A stretch of 64,000 nt of DNA from IMG/VR virus record IMGVR_UViG_3300027917_000018, positions 62,001 to 126,000 of that record, one strand, 5' to 3'. The notes below the pieces were generated by a model. The model was given only the letters and a program-made list of their open reading frames with translations. It did no database searches and was not told the DNA's origin. Origin of the DNA: a virus. Positions 16,668-24,664 of the stretch are shown piece after piece. Within the stretch, counting starts at the first letter, position 1, and each line of letters starts with the position of its first letter. Made by a program: the position numbers and the translations under genes.

Positions 16668-16996
16668 TCCAGAATGCAGTCAAAATCGATCGGCTTTTCT
16701 TTCGGATCACTCTCGGCGCTGATGATTGCGTGGCAGGACCAGCCGTCGCACATGTCGACGCGGCACATCAGCCGAATCTTCAGCTCCCGGAACCGATGCA
16801 GCCGCCACGTCAGCTCGCGGGGCACGAAGCCAATATGGTGCCTGCCCTTGTAAACGGCGATGGCCCACGGGTCGTGGCCATTCTCCAAATCCCACTGCAA
16901 CGCCAGCAAGTCGCCCGGCTGCAAGTGGGCTGCATCGTAGGTTTTCTGGCGGTACTTGATGCCCGCCACGGCAAAGGAGGTAACGGGTCTGCTCAT
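16664..16996 (-). CDS. Stand-alone HIRAN domain protein
   Basis: 110 residues, nearly all of it one HIRAN domain: an N-terminal FAVAGIKYRQK strand, the L-x-P-G-D turn with LLALQWDLENGHDPWAIAVY, and HIGFVPRELTWRL. HIRAN domains recognise 3'-OH ends of single-stranded DNA in helicases such as HLTF. As a free-standing protein in a replication-type operon, it may act as a DNA-end or stalled-fork sensor. It overlaps the next gene by four bases. Confidence 0.75.
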   Translation of the reverse strand: MSRPVTSFAVAGIKYRQKTYDAAHLQPGDLLALQWDLENGHDPWAIAVYKGRHHIGFVPRELTWRLHRFRELKIRLMCRVDMCDGWSCHAIISAESDPKEKPIDFDCILE

Positions 16997-16998
16997 GA

Positions 16999-17685
16999 TT
17001 ATTCGATCATTTTGGTGGCTCTTTCTTCAAGCTGCTGGGCTACTGCGGCAGCTCCAGCGCTTTGCAAAAGCTGCTTGGTGTACGAAGACAAGTCTGACTT
17101 GGCCTCGTTGAGCATGTCGTCCAGAGCTTCGTTCCATTGGGACGCCATGAAGGGCAGATTCTGGCCGATTTGGCACTTGAGCATCTGGAGCGCCTTGACG
17201 AACTCCACGCGTTCCTTCTTGGGCACTCGGTCGGCCTGGGCCATCGTTTCGGCGGTGGTGATCACTGCGTCGCAAATCTGGTCCAGCTCCTGCATCTTCC
17301 GCCGAAATTCGGCCTCCAGCTCCTGGCGCTCGTTCTTCTCGGGGCAATCGGGCTGTTTCTCAAAGTTGATGGCCTCGATCGTGCAGGGAACGCCGTCCCC
17401 GACGTTCATGTGGCTCAAGAGCTGGCCAAATTGGGCCTCGGTTAAGCTGATTTCGATGATCGGCTTGGACATCATGTACCGATCGGCGTAAAGCTGCCGG
17501 TGCTTCTCGGCGTGCCCAATGCGGATGGTCACGCCCGCATGGTGCCGGATGGACGATCCGAAAAAGTTCTGAGGCGGCGTGCAAGTGTACCGGCTGACGC
17601 CGATCATGCCGTAGCTGGGGTGCTCCTCGATCGTGCTGTCGTGATCGCCTTTACGGATCGTCGGAGGGACTGTGGTTGTTTTCAT
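16999..17685 (-). CDS. Conserved phage-type protein of unknown function
   Basis: 228 residues from the ATG at 17685, one base after the stop of the upstream gene; the longer upstream reading only shadows that gene. Residues 20-85 hold a characteristic segment (HPSYGMIGVSRYTC, then FGSSIRHHAGVTIRI, then the TEAQFGQLLSHMNVGDGVPCT stretch), which I recall from many phage and prophage proteins with no known role. The second half is a long helical region (about 110-225), probably coiled coil. Confidence 0.75.
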   Translation of the reverse strand: MKTTTVPPTIRKGDHDSTIEEHPSYGMIGVSRYTCTPPQNFFGSSIRHHAGVTIRIGHAEKHRQLYADRYMMSKPIIEISLTEAQFGQLLSHMNVGDGVPCTIEAINFEKQPDCPEKNERQELEAEFRRKMQELDQICDAVITTAETMAQADRVPKKERVEFVKALQMLKCQIGQNLPFMASQWNEALDDMLNEAKSDLSSYTKQLLQSAGAAAVAQQLEERATKMIE

Positions 17686-17686
17686 A

Positions 17687-18052
17687 TCAGTTGCTGGCCG
17701 AAGCATCGGCCAAATCGAGCCTGGCAATTGAGCTTCGGCATTCGGCGCAGAAAACCTCAACAAAACCAGCGTTCCATTGGTAGGAAGCCCATACACCCGC
17801 TTTAGAATGGCAGACCGCCTTGATCTGCGTGGCTTGAAGCGGTTCACGCAGTTTAAGAACGACAATCGTTCGGTAGCACTCGCGGCACGAGATGGTCGCG
17901 ACCTGGCCCTTGATGTCGATTTGGGTCGGTTCATCCAGGTGGCACTTGCCGTGAAGAAAGACCTCCTTGGTATGGTTCTGGTGGTCACAGCCTGGCATCG
18001 TGCAGCCCCTGACCGCGATATTGTCCATTTGCTCTTTGCCTAGAGGGTTCAT
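17687..18052 (-). CDS. Cys-rich protein, likely zinc-binding
   Basis: 121 residues from the ATG at 18052. Cysteines occur in CTMPGCDHQNH, ISCRECYR, and VFCAECRS, giving three CxxC or Cx4C groups and nearby His residues, consistent with two zinc sites. It overlaps its neighbours by four bases or less. No family recognised; a DNA- or RNA-binding adaptor is possible. Confidence 0.65.
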   Translation of the reverse strand: MNPLGKEQMDNIAVRGCTMPGCDHQNHTKEVFLHGKCHLDEPTQIDIKGQVATISCRECYRTIVVLKLREPLQATQIKAVCHSKAGVWASYQWNAGFVEVFCAECRSSIARLDLADASASN

Positions 18053-18453
18053 GCCTTGAGTTTCTGAAAAGCTTCGCGCCATTTGGGGTCCACCCGGATG
18101 GCCGTCAGCATCTGGTAGATGACGCCGGGGCTGAAGAGCGCCTTGGCCATCTTGTCGGCGGGGCACAGGTTGGTGTCCACGATGAAGCGCGGCAGCGTGT
18201 CCCCGAGGTCGGTGATGAGCGGGTAAAGCTGGCATTCCAGCGGTTTGCGTTCCTGGACTTTGCACATGCCGCCCTCGTAGTAGACGCACTGGCCGTCCGG
18301 CTTCTTGGCGACGGTCTGAAATTCGACTCCCTCGAACGAGCGGGACTCGGTCTGGTAGCCCTTGTTCAGCTCGTGCGGAAACAGCACTGGGATCAGGTTT
18401 GGGTTGACGCAGCACTTGCCGCAGTCCATGCAGTTGATGATGACAGGAGTCAT
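18049..18453 (-). CDS. YkgJ-family cysteine cluster protein
   Basis: 134 residues. The pattern CMDCGKCC near residue 8, followed by QCVYYEGGMCKVQERKPLEC, is the YkgJ/Fe-Zn-chelating signature (CxxCxxCC, then Cx7C and Cx8C). Members bind metal; their reactions are mostly unknown. A longer upstream reading was rejected because it merely mirrors the next gene. ATGA overlaps on both sides place it firmly in the operon. Confidence 0.8.
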   Translation of the reverse strand: MTPVIINCMDCGKCCVNPNLIPVLFPHELNKGYQTESRSFEGVEFQTVAKKPDGQCVYYEGGMCKVQERKPLECQLYPLITDLGDTLPRFIVDTNLCPADKMAKALFSPGVIYQMLTAIRVDPKWREAFQKLKA

Positions 18454-18656
18454 TGTCGGTAGAGCAAGTGGCGGATGATTTTTCCTTCGTGGTCGATGAA
18501 GCAGACGTGGCCTTCGCGCCCGCAAATGCAGCGGATGTCCCACTGTAACGGATCGCTGTAACGGCAGGAGCCGGGCACTTCCCAGGCGCGCCCACAGGGA
18601 CATGGGTGTTGGGCCATGTAATCTCGCATGCGTTGCAGCTCTTCTTCCTGGGTCAT
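18450..18656 (-). CDS. Small zinc-ribbon-like protein, 68 residues
   Basis: An N-terminal charged helix precedes CPCGRAWEVPGSC and IRCICGREGHVC, two CxCG-type knuckles about 20 residues apart. The size suits a zinc-ribbon adaptor. Four-base overlap with the YkgJ-like gene. Function unknown. Confidence 0.65.
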   Translation of the reverse strand: MTQEEELQRMRDYMAQHPCPCGRAWEVPGSCRYSDPLQWDIRCICGREGHVCFIDHEGKIIRHLLYRQ

Positions 18657-19177
18657 AAATCCATGCGCCCTTTTCCAATGAAGTGGTCGAAAATTTCCGT
18701 GGTGAGGTAGATGCGCCTAACGAACAAGGGCAAAGGCTGCCTGGCTTGCCTCGCTTGCCTCATTTCGGCGTCGGTGGGCCGCCGAACAAGCCATCCGGTA
18801 AGCTCGCCAGGTTTTGGCGGCATGTCCCGAGGGTCAATCGGAGGAGACTGTAACGGAAAAGCGGTATTCACGGGCGACTGGCTGTAAGCCGCGAGCAGGT
18901 CTGTGAAACCGGCGTCCGTAACCGCCCAGGTTTCGTCGTGCATCAGCAAACTCAAAAAGTCATGCAACGACACGGTGGTCCAGGAATTCGGACTGACGTT
19001 CCGAAGGCTTTCCAGCTCAGTGCTGTTGACGAGAAGTGTCGCCCCGTTCCCGTCAGGGATGTTGACAGTGCGCAGCACGGTGTCTCCTTCGGCAGGAGCA
19101 CAACCGACTGTCAGCCCTTTGGCCTTTAGCACTTCAGCATCGATCATTTCATTGATATTGGCTTGTTCCGGGCTCAT
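18653..19177 (-). CDS. Unknown protein, 174 residues
   Basis: Mixed alpha/beta, with an acidic N-terminus, a middle helical segment (TVSLHDFLSLLMHDE) and a basic C-terminal third containing RQARQARQ. No domain recognised. Coupled by ATGA overlaps to the TOPRIM gene upstream and the zinc-ribbon-like gene downstream. Confidence 0.65.
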   Translation of the reverse strand: MSPEQANINEMIDAEVLKAKGLTVGCAPAEGDTVLRTVNIPDGNGATLLVNSTELESLRNVSPNSWTTVSLHDFLSLLMHDETWAVTDAGFTDLLAAYSQSPVNTAFPLQSPPIDPRDMPPKPGELTGWLVRRPTDAEMRQARQARQPLPLFVRRIYLTTEIFDHFIGKGRMDL

Positions 19178-20070
19178 AGGTCTTCGCTCAGTTCATTCCA
19201 TTGTTCGGACACCGCCTGGAGCTTTTTACGGGCCGCCTCTTCGGCCTCGTCGCGCTCCGCCCAAAGGTCAGCGTCCCGTACAGAGAACACGGCGTCGCGG
19301 ATCAGGTCGGCAATAACTTGAGGTTCGAGTGCGTCCAGCTCCCAGCTGTCGTTGCCGAATTGGGCAATGTAGGCGGCGGCCCGTGAATCCGTGATCTTGG
19401 CCGGATTGGGCGGCGGCTGGAACTGGTCGATCTGGTCCATGTTGAGCGCCAGCCGCTTGATTTCGATGTCGCGGCCCGCAAACTCGGAGAGCCGGTCCAC
19501 GATGTCGCGGGTCATGTCCTTGCCGGAGGGGTCGTGGTCGCCCAAATGGAACACGAGCGGCGTCTGCCCCTGCCGGGCAAACTTGGCCAGGCGCTGCGCG
19601 GCGCTCCACATCTCCGATTGGCTGGTGTAGCCCCGGCAGGAGAAGTAGGGCACGTCGAGGTCGTTGCACACGCCCTCGATGACACCCACCAGCGCATCCT
19701 TCTCGATCCAGACCTCGACGTGGTAGGGCTGGTCATTCCATTTGTCGAAGCGGAACTGGTTCGCGCAGGCCCGAATGATGTCCGAGGGCGATTCCCAGTG
19801 GGCTAGGCTGCGCAAGTTCCGGGTCCGGTCGACGATGGCCTCCCAGTCAATCAGCCCCGCCAACCGGGCATCGCTGATGATGTCGCCGAGGTTCTTGTAG
19901 TCCTTCTGCGTATTGGGGATCAGGTCGCGGCTGACGAACTGGTAGTAGAGCTGGCGCAGTGTCAGGGTGAATCCCTGCTGCGCGTATTCCGCGATGATCT
20001 GGTTCGCGGTCTCGATCAGCGCCTGGCGGGCCGCGCTGAACCTCTTCTCTCGGTAGCAAATCTTTGGCAT
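19174..20070 (-). CDS. TOPRIM protein resembling the topoisomerase VI A/Spo11 family
   Basis: 298 residues. The N-terminal half has a winged-helix-like LTLRQLYYQFVSRDLIPNT segment, then DIISDARLAGLIDWEAIVDRTR. The second half carries TOPRIM residues: WIEKDAL near residue 122 (metal-binding Glu) and HLGDHDPSGKDMTRD near 177 (the D-x-D motif). I recall similar proteins in many phages; they lack the catalytic Tyr context of Spo11, so nuclease or structural roles remain open. It opens the minus-strand operon that runs to 15940. Confidence 0.8.
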   Translation of the reverse strand: MPKICYREKRFSAARQALIETANQIIAEYAQQGFTLTLRQLYYQFVSRDLIPNTQKDYKNLGDIISDARLAGLIDWEAIVDRTRNLRSLAHWESPSDIIRACANQFRFDKWNDQPYHVEVWIEKDALVGVIEGVCNDLDVPYFSCRGYTSQSEMWSAAQRLAKFARQGQTPLVFHLGDHDPSGKDMTRDIVDRLSEFAGRDIEIKRLALNMDQIDQFQPPPNPAKITDSRAAAYIAQFGNDSWELDALEPQVIADLIRDAVFSVRDADLWAERDEAEEAARKKLQAVSEQWNELSEDL

Positions 20071-20117
20071 GGTACTATCCTTATACCCAAATCTCGGCAG
20101 TTTTTAACCCTTGGCCC

Positions 20118-20426
20118 TTAAGGTTGAGGAAGATTGCCGCTTCCAACGGTGTCGTCCTGAATGGGCTTGTCCGACTCGTCGCGCACTGTCCAGCCCGCCA
20201 GGGGCAGGAGCGATTCGGTGGATTCGTCGCCGGGGCCGGTGCGCCAGAGGATACAATGCTTTTTGTCGACGCGGTAGATGGTCAGCGACCTGGGTATAGC
20301 CCAGGTTCCGCCGTCGTTTATGCGCCCCAGGTGCGCGAGAAGCCACGTCAGCGCCGGGGCAATGTCCTCCCGGCGGGCAAGACTCAGCTGGCCCTTACGA
20401 AGGCGCTCTAAAGCTTGCTTATTCAT
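20118..20426 (-). CDS. Unknown protein, 102 residues
   Basis: The ATG at 20426 was chosen because it overlaps the stop of the 30-residue membrane peptide (ATGA). The product has a helical N-terminus (MNKQALERLRKGQLS), a beta middle with two Trp residues and an acidic tail. No family recognised. Confidence 0.6.
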   Translation of the reverse strand: MNKQALERLRKGQLSLARREDIAPALTWLLAHLGRINDGGTWAIPRSLTIYRVDKKHCILWRTGPGDESTESLLPLAGWTVRDESDKPIQDDTVGSGNLPQP

Positions 20427-20515
20427 AGTAGCGTGCTGGTGAAAGCCCAAACCAGAGCAACAAGCGCCGCCACGAGCAAAATAACGGCGGCGCAGCCAAG
20501 GTCTTCGCGGCTCAT
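20423..20515 (-). CDS. Single-span membrane peptide, 30 residues
   Basis: MSRED followed by one hydrophobic segment (GCAAVILLVAALVALVWAF) and a short tail. ATGA overlaps on both sides with larger genes show that the reading frame is used. It could be an anchor or a small inhibitor; its length is too short to assign. Confidence 0.5.
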   Translation of the reverse strand: MSREDLGCAAVILLVAALVALVWAFTSTLL

Positions 20516-21702
20516 AGGTCCCTCTGAGAACAGGTCATGTAGTGTCCGGCGCTGGGTTCCGCGCTGCATTCGGGGCACGCAACTGGCAACGTTGCCAGTT
20601 CCTCTTCCACCTTGTCGGGAATGTCGGCGATAGCGATTTCAGGATGCTGCATGGCGTAGGCAATCCACGGAGCGGCCTCGGCCATCGTCTTTCCACGGCG
20701 GATGGCTTCGTCCTGAAGTGCGTTCCACCGGTCGAGCTTGGACTGGAACTGGGGCTCGGCGAGCACTGGGTTGGCCTTGGCGATGGCCTCCTCGTCGACC
20801 GCCAGCTTGAGGATGCGGAAGTTGGCGGGGCGCTTCCAAAAGCCGAATAACGGATCGCCTTCCTTGGGCTCGACCGTGGCCTTGAATTCGACCGTGTCGC
20901 CGACCTTGAGAATGTCGGACACGTAGGCGTCGTGCCCAGGCTTCTGCCAGTCGTGGCCCCGCGAGATGTTCACGTCGTCAAAAACCGTGCGCTCCGGGCA
21001 GCTGCCCCACAGCTTCACACCGTTGCCGAGGTCAACCAGGACCTTGGCCGTGTAAGTCGTCAGGGCCGAATAGCGCGACCGCTCGCGCTCCTCCAGGCGA
21101 ATCTTGCGGACGATGCCACGGATGACCTGCCGCCCGGCCTTGGCGGTCCCGGTCGCCTTGGCCCGACGGTCAATGTCGTCCTGGCGAACCTTCTCCAGCA
21201 GCGCGAGCTGCTTCTCGGAGATGTTGCCGTACCGGCGCAGCTTCTCGCAGATGTCCCGCGAAATGCGCGGAGCGTTGGGGCGCTTGGACCACTGGATGAC
21301 GCCGATCGCGTCGGGATTGGCGGCGAGGAAATCAGCCTCGCGCTTGTCGCACGCGATGCGCTGTGCCAGGGCCACCGTCGCGCCCTTGATAATGTCGCTG
21401 TAGCCCGCGAGCGCCTTGACGGTCTTGGCGCAGTCGCGGCCAATCCAGTAACCGTTGCCGGTGGGCCTGTGGGTGACGGCGCAGGCGATCTTCAGGCCGT
21501 GCCCGCACAGGGCGCACCGATTGGCCTCCTCCTTGGGCGCATTGAACTTCTCCCAGTCGGCCTCGTTAAGGACCTCCATCTCGACCACTGGAAGCTGCCG
21601 TCCCGTCTCCTCGTCCTCGTAAACGTCGGTGATTGACGCCACCGCCGTTATCGAAAGCTCGTTGAGGGGCAGGCCCTTGATGCTGTCGGCGCGGGGTGTC
21701 AT
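20512..21702 (-). CDS. Phage protein with Cys4 finger and OB-like region
   Basis: 396 residues from the ATG at 21702; the reading further upstream mirrors the next gene. Near residue 60 is NRCALCGHGLKIACAV, with GYWIGRDCAKT after it, forming a four-Cys site. Residues 225-310 are OB-fold-like (LVDLGNGVKLWGSC, then GDTVEFKATVEPKEGD, then FGFWKRP). The C-terminus has CPECSAEPSAGHYMTC, a second zinc site. The layout suits a nucleic-acid-binding replication accessory; the exact role is unknown. Confidence 0.75.
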   Translation of the reverse strand: MTPRADSIKGLPLNELSITAVASITDVYEDEETGRQLPVVEMEVLNEADWEKFNAPKEEANRCALCGHGLKIACAVTHRPTGNGYWIGRDCAKTVKALAGYSDIIKGATVALAQRIACDKREADFLAANPDAIGVIQWSKRPNAPRISRDICEKLRRYGNISEKQLALLEKVRQDDIDRRAKATGTAKAGRQVIRGIVRKIRLEERERSRYSALTTYTAKVLVDLGNGVKLWGSCPERTVFDDVNISRGHDWQKPGHDAYVSDILKVGDTVEFKATVEPKEGDPLFGFWKRPANFRILKLAVDEEAIAKANPVLAEPQFQSKLDRWNALQDEAIRRGKTMAEAAPWIAYAMQHPEIAIADIPDKVEEELATLPVACPECSAEPSAGHYMTCSQRDL

Positions 21703-21704
21703 GG

Positions 21705-22073
21705 CTATTTCCTTCCGGCAAGGGTTTCGATGGCGGCGACGGCGGCGGCCATCTCGCGGCTGCGAGCGGCGGCGTTTTCGGCCTCGATGGCGGCGACGAA
21801 CTGCCCCACGGTGCGGTGCTTGCCCGCTTCGGCGGCGAAGCGCTCGGCGCGCTGGCCGTGCGTCTCGTCCTTGCGCAGCGCAGACCACTTGCTGACGAGC
21901 TGAAGCTGGCGCTTGGACTCGGTCGGGTCGTTGCTACCGGCCACCAAAACGGTGTCGCTGTAGCGGTTGATGCGCAGCTCCACGGAGCCGCCGCTGGGGT
22001 ACTGAACCTTCACCACGAGGCGGTCGTAAGAATCCCGTCGGGTGACCTTGGTTTCGGTAATTCGCTTTGTCAT
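21705..22073 (-). CDS. Unknown basic protein, 122 residues
   Basis: Beta-rich first half (RLVVKVQYPSGGSVELRINRY), helical Ala/Glu-rich second half. It heads the transcription unit that continues through 20118, with an extended -10 promoter-like sequence nine bases before the start. No family recognised. Confidence 0.65.
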   Translation of the reverse strand: MTKRITETKVTRRDSYDRLVVKVQYPSGGSVELRINRYSDTVLVAGSNDPTESKRQLQLVSKWSALRKDETHGQRAERFAAEAGKHRTVGQFVAAIEAENAAARSREMAAAVAAIETLAGRK

Positions 22074-22082
22074 AGCACCACC

Positions 22083-22111
22083 AATATGGCAGCAGCCACG
22101 ACCCAGCGCAA
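22083..22111 (-). promoter_or_regulatory. Extended -10 promoter upstream of the 21705-22073 gene
   Basis: On the minus strand: TTGCGC, 17 bases, then TGC-CATATT, followed nine bases later by the ATG. The TGCCATATT block and its nine-base distance to the start are identical to those at 36423-36441 on the other strand. Confidence 0.5.
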
Positions 22112-22147
22112 GAACAAATTAAAGATTTTTGGATACGTCTAACTGGC

Positions 22148-24337
22148 TCATGTGAGCGTATCTACGCCCCACCAACCCGCCGGGCGAGCGGCTATGACCA
22201 TCCAGCCCGTTGCCGCTACTGAAGTCCAGTCTCGCAGGTCGTAGGACGCGTCGTTGAAAAGCGTGTATGGGAAGCCGTTTGGCCCCAAAAGGTCCCTGAG
22301 CTGCGTGTGCAATGCGACCGCCTCGTCCCTGAGCCCGGCACCGACCCAGGCGTGAACCACGCCCGCCGTGCCCTCAATCCAGAGGCCGCCGGATGCGCCC
22401 GGATACCCGTAGTCCGGGCTGTAGGGCGTGTAGCCAACGAAGGTGCCGGACTGGGTGCCGTAGTAGGTGCCGCTGAACTCGCCGACCGGGGCAAAACTGC
22501 CGAAAAACGTGCCGTTGCTGTAAATGCCTCGGGTTTGGTAGTCGGGAATGATGTCCAGGACCACGGTGCCGTGCGGAGCGCCCACGTCCCGGACCACGCT
22601 GGAGTACCAACTGGCCACGTCCAGGGCGTGCGCCGTGTCCGGGCTGCTGTTGTTGGTCATGCCCTGGTAGGCCCGTGGCGGGCTGTAGGTGCCTTGCCAG
22701 AAGGTGGTGTTGAGGACCTGGCCGATGCGCGTGCCGTAGTCGTGCCACGCCTGGCTGCCGGTCATGGCGTAGTATTCCTTGGCAAACCAATAGGCGTCGG
22801 TATTGTGCTCGGTCGAGACCCACGGAACCTGGTAGGTGCCGTTGAATTCCCACACCGGAAGCTGATAGCGGCCCCTGCCGCCCCGGAAGGTGGAGACCTG
22901 CTTGTCATCGCTATCGACCCAGTACTCCGTGACCATCGTTCCGGCGAACTCGCCCAGGACGTGCTCGATCGAGCTTTGCAGGTCGGGCGGCACGGTCGGG
23001 GCCTTGTTCAGGTACCAGGCCAGGGCCGAGGCGCACCAGAAGTTGGCCCCGGTTCGGTAATACGGATCGGGAGGAACGGCGGAGACCGTGTTTACCGAGA
23101 AAGCCCACTGGCGATCCAGCGGGGTCCACGCGGCGACGAGGCCCCGCGACCAGCGCTCGGCGGTCTCCCAGTCCTCCATGCCCACGGCGGCCACAATTGA
23201 GAGAGCCTGATCGTAGGTGTAGGTGCGCTTGTAGAGGTAGGGCCACGACGGATCGCTCTGGTCCATGCCGTAGGAGCGGAGCAAGCCCTGACCCCAGTAA
23301 TGCTCGGCGATGAGGTTCTCCTCGGGAACCTTGACCAGTTTCAGGGTCTTGTAGCCAGGGGTGCCGAACGGGATTGAAAACCCGCCCAGCACCGCCCCGG
23401 ATTGCCCGACCGTGGTGCCATACGCGTTGGCCACCAAATCTGCGCGCTTGATGCCTGAATCGGTCTCCGCCACGAATCCGTAAACGAACGGCGCATAGGT
23501 GTGGCCGAAGATGCCACCGTCGCTTTTGCGGATGAGCTTGGCGATCTTGGTGCCCGTAAACGCTTGGGCCGCCGCCCAAGTGCCGTCGCCTTGGATCGTG
23601 CCGGTGGACTGGTAGTAATCCTGGTCGGTCTTGCTAAAGACCTGAATTTCATAGTCAGCGTACTGGCCGGGGTCCAGGCCCTCCACGCGGCCCACGATGG
23701 GGCCGAAGCTGCCTGAATACGGGTAGGGCTCGCTGAAAAGCACGGCTCCCGTAAACAGATTCGAGCGGGAAATCAGGTAGGGGATGTCGCTGACCGCGTA
23801 GATGTCCACGCGGAGGTCAGTGCCTGTGAAGTCGGACGGAAAGGCGGTGGCGCGACCAGCGGCACTTCCAGTATAGCCGTAGTCGTAGGTGCCCGTCTGG
23901 CTGTAGTCGAAGGTGCCGTCCGGGTTCGTTCCGTAGAAAACCAGTTCAGCCCGGTTGGGCGTGGCGCTCCCGACGAAGTAATCAACGTCGCTGGTGTTGT
24001 ATCCCCGGATCGAGTACTCGGTGTAAGCGTCGGTGCCGATGCCGGTGACGATGCCCGACACTTCGCCAACGTAGCTGGGCGCGTACGATCCTGTAAACGA
24101 AAGGCCGCTGGTGCCGTTGTAGAAGGTCGGCGGGTTCTCCAGCGTTTTGAGGACGGCGAAGGTTTCGTTTACGAAGTCGGCATCAAAATAGGCAAGCGGT
24201 GGCGTGGGAGGCGTGGGCGGAGCTGGATTGACCGGCCCGCTGCCATCGCTGCGGCCCGTGCGGCTGGTGTTCCAATAGGACGGAGCTGGCCATTTGTCCC
24301 CGGTCCTATCGAACGGGCGGATGACAAACGGAGGCAT
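22148..24337 (-). CDS. Large virion-type protein with glycosidase-like (alpha/alpha)6 domain
   Basis: 729 residues. The first 300 are Gly/Thr/Tyr-rich beta repeats typical of an appendage stalk, with many short G-T-Y or Y-T-G units. From about 330 to 725 the protein becomes helical, with paired hairpins (TYDQALSIVAAVGMEDWETA, ANFWCASALAWYLN, AYWFAKEYYAMTGSQAWHDY, IEGTAGVVHAWVGAGL), the layout of six-hairpin glycosidases and polysaccharide lyases. A capsule- or LPS-degrading tailspike is therefore likely, but I cannot identify catalytic residues. It faces the downstream plus-strand block. Confidence 0.65.
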   Translation of the reverse strand: MPPFVIRPFDRTGDKWPAPSYWNTSRTGRSDGSGPVNPAPPTPPTPPLAYFDADFVNETFAVLKTLENPPTFYNGTSGLSFTGSYAPSYVGEVSGIVTGIGTDAYTEYSIRGYNTSDVDYFVGSATPNRAELVFYGTNPDGTFDYSQTGTYDYGYTGSAAGRATAFPSDFTGTDLRVDIYAVSDIPYLISRSNLFTGAVLFSEPYPYSGSFGPIVGRVEGLDPGQYADYEIQVFSKTDQDYYQSTGTIQGDGTWAAAQAFTGTKIAKLIRKSDGGIFGHTYAPFVYGFVAETDSGIKRADLVANAYGTTVGQSGAVLGGFSIPFGTPGYKTLKLVKVPEENLIAEHYWGQGLLRSYGMDQSDPSWPYLYKRTYTYDQALSIVAAVGMEDWETAERWSRGLVAAWTPLDRQWAFSVNTVSAVPPDPYYRTGANFWCASALAWYLNKAPTVPPDLQSSIEHVLGEFAGTMVTEYWVDSDDKQVSTFRGGRGRYQLPVWEFNGTYQVPWVSTEHNTDAYWFAKEYYAMTGSQAWHDYGTRIGQVLNTTFWQGTYSPPRAYQGMTNNSSPDTAHALDVASWYSSVVRDVGAPHGTVVLDIIPDYQTRGIYSNGTFFGSFAPVGEFSGTYYGTQSGTFVGYTPYSPDYGYPGASGGLWIEGTAGVVHAWVGAGLRDEAVALHTQLRDLLGPNGFPYTLFNDASYDLRDWTSVAATGWMVIAARPAGWWGVDTLT

Positions 24338-24344
24338 GGACCAG

Positions 24345-24620
24345 CTACTTCTTCCTCATCACCTTGCCGGGCGGCTTCGCAATGACGTTGAGCATCTTTT
24401 TGGATCGTGCCTCGGCCACTGGCATTTCCACATCTTCCTGCCGGTAGCTGACCTTGCCCGGTGACTTGGCCACCGGAGCCGTGCCGCTGCTGGACGCGCC
24501 CTTTTGCTTGGCCTTCTTCATGGCCTTGGGCACGCCCATCTTAGCTTCGGGCATTTCGATCTTCTCGCCGCTCAAGAGTCGTTGCGCTACGCGCTCGGCT
24601 GTTTCGCGAATGTCGTTCAT
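24345..24620 (-). CDS. Small basic protein with the recurring LA-x-x-LL helix
   Basis: 91 residues. Residues 5-18 (RETAERVAQRLLSGEK) match the short helix shared by several proteins of the window. The rest is Lys/Pro-rich and disordered (AMKKAKQKGASSSG, KPPGKVMRKK), as in internal head or DNA-binding peptides. The start follows GTAGTTAGGAACGT. Together these suggest a late, virion-associated gene. Confidence 0.6.
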   Translation of the reverse strand: MNDIRETAERVAQRLLSGEKIEMPEAKMGVPKAMKKAKQKGASSSGTAPVAKSPGKVSYRQEDVEMPVAEARSKKMLNVIAKPPGKVMRKK

Positions 24621-24627
24621 ACGTTCC

Positions 24628-24657
24628 TAACTACGGCGTCCAGGTTAACGCGTTCTA
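24628..24657. promoter_or_regulatory. Divergent junction: GTAGTTA (minus) facing GTTCTA (plus)
   Basis: In a 44-base gap, GTAGTTA on the minus strand (complement at 24628-24634) lies seven bases before the gene starting at 24620. GTTCTA (24652-24657) lies seven bases before the ATG at 24665. This mirrors 6036-6073: the structural-type gene has GTAGTTA, the regulator/replication-type gene has GTTCTA. Confidence 0.5.
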
Positions 24658-24664
24658 TCTGGCC

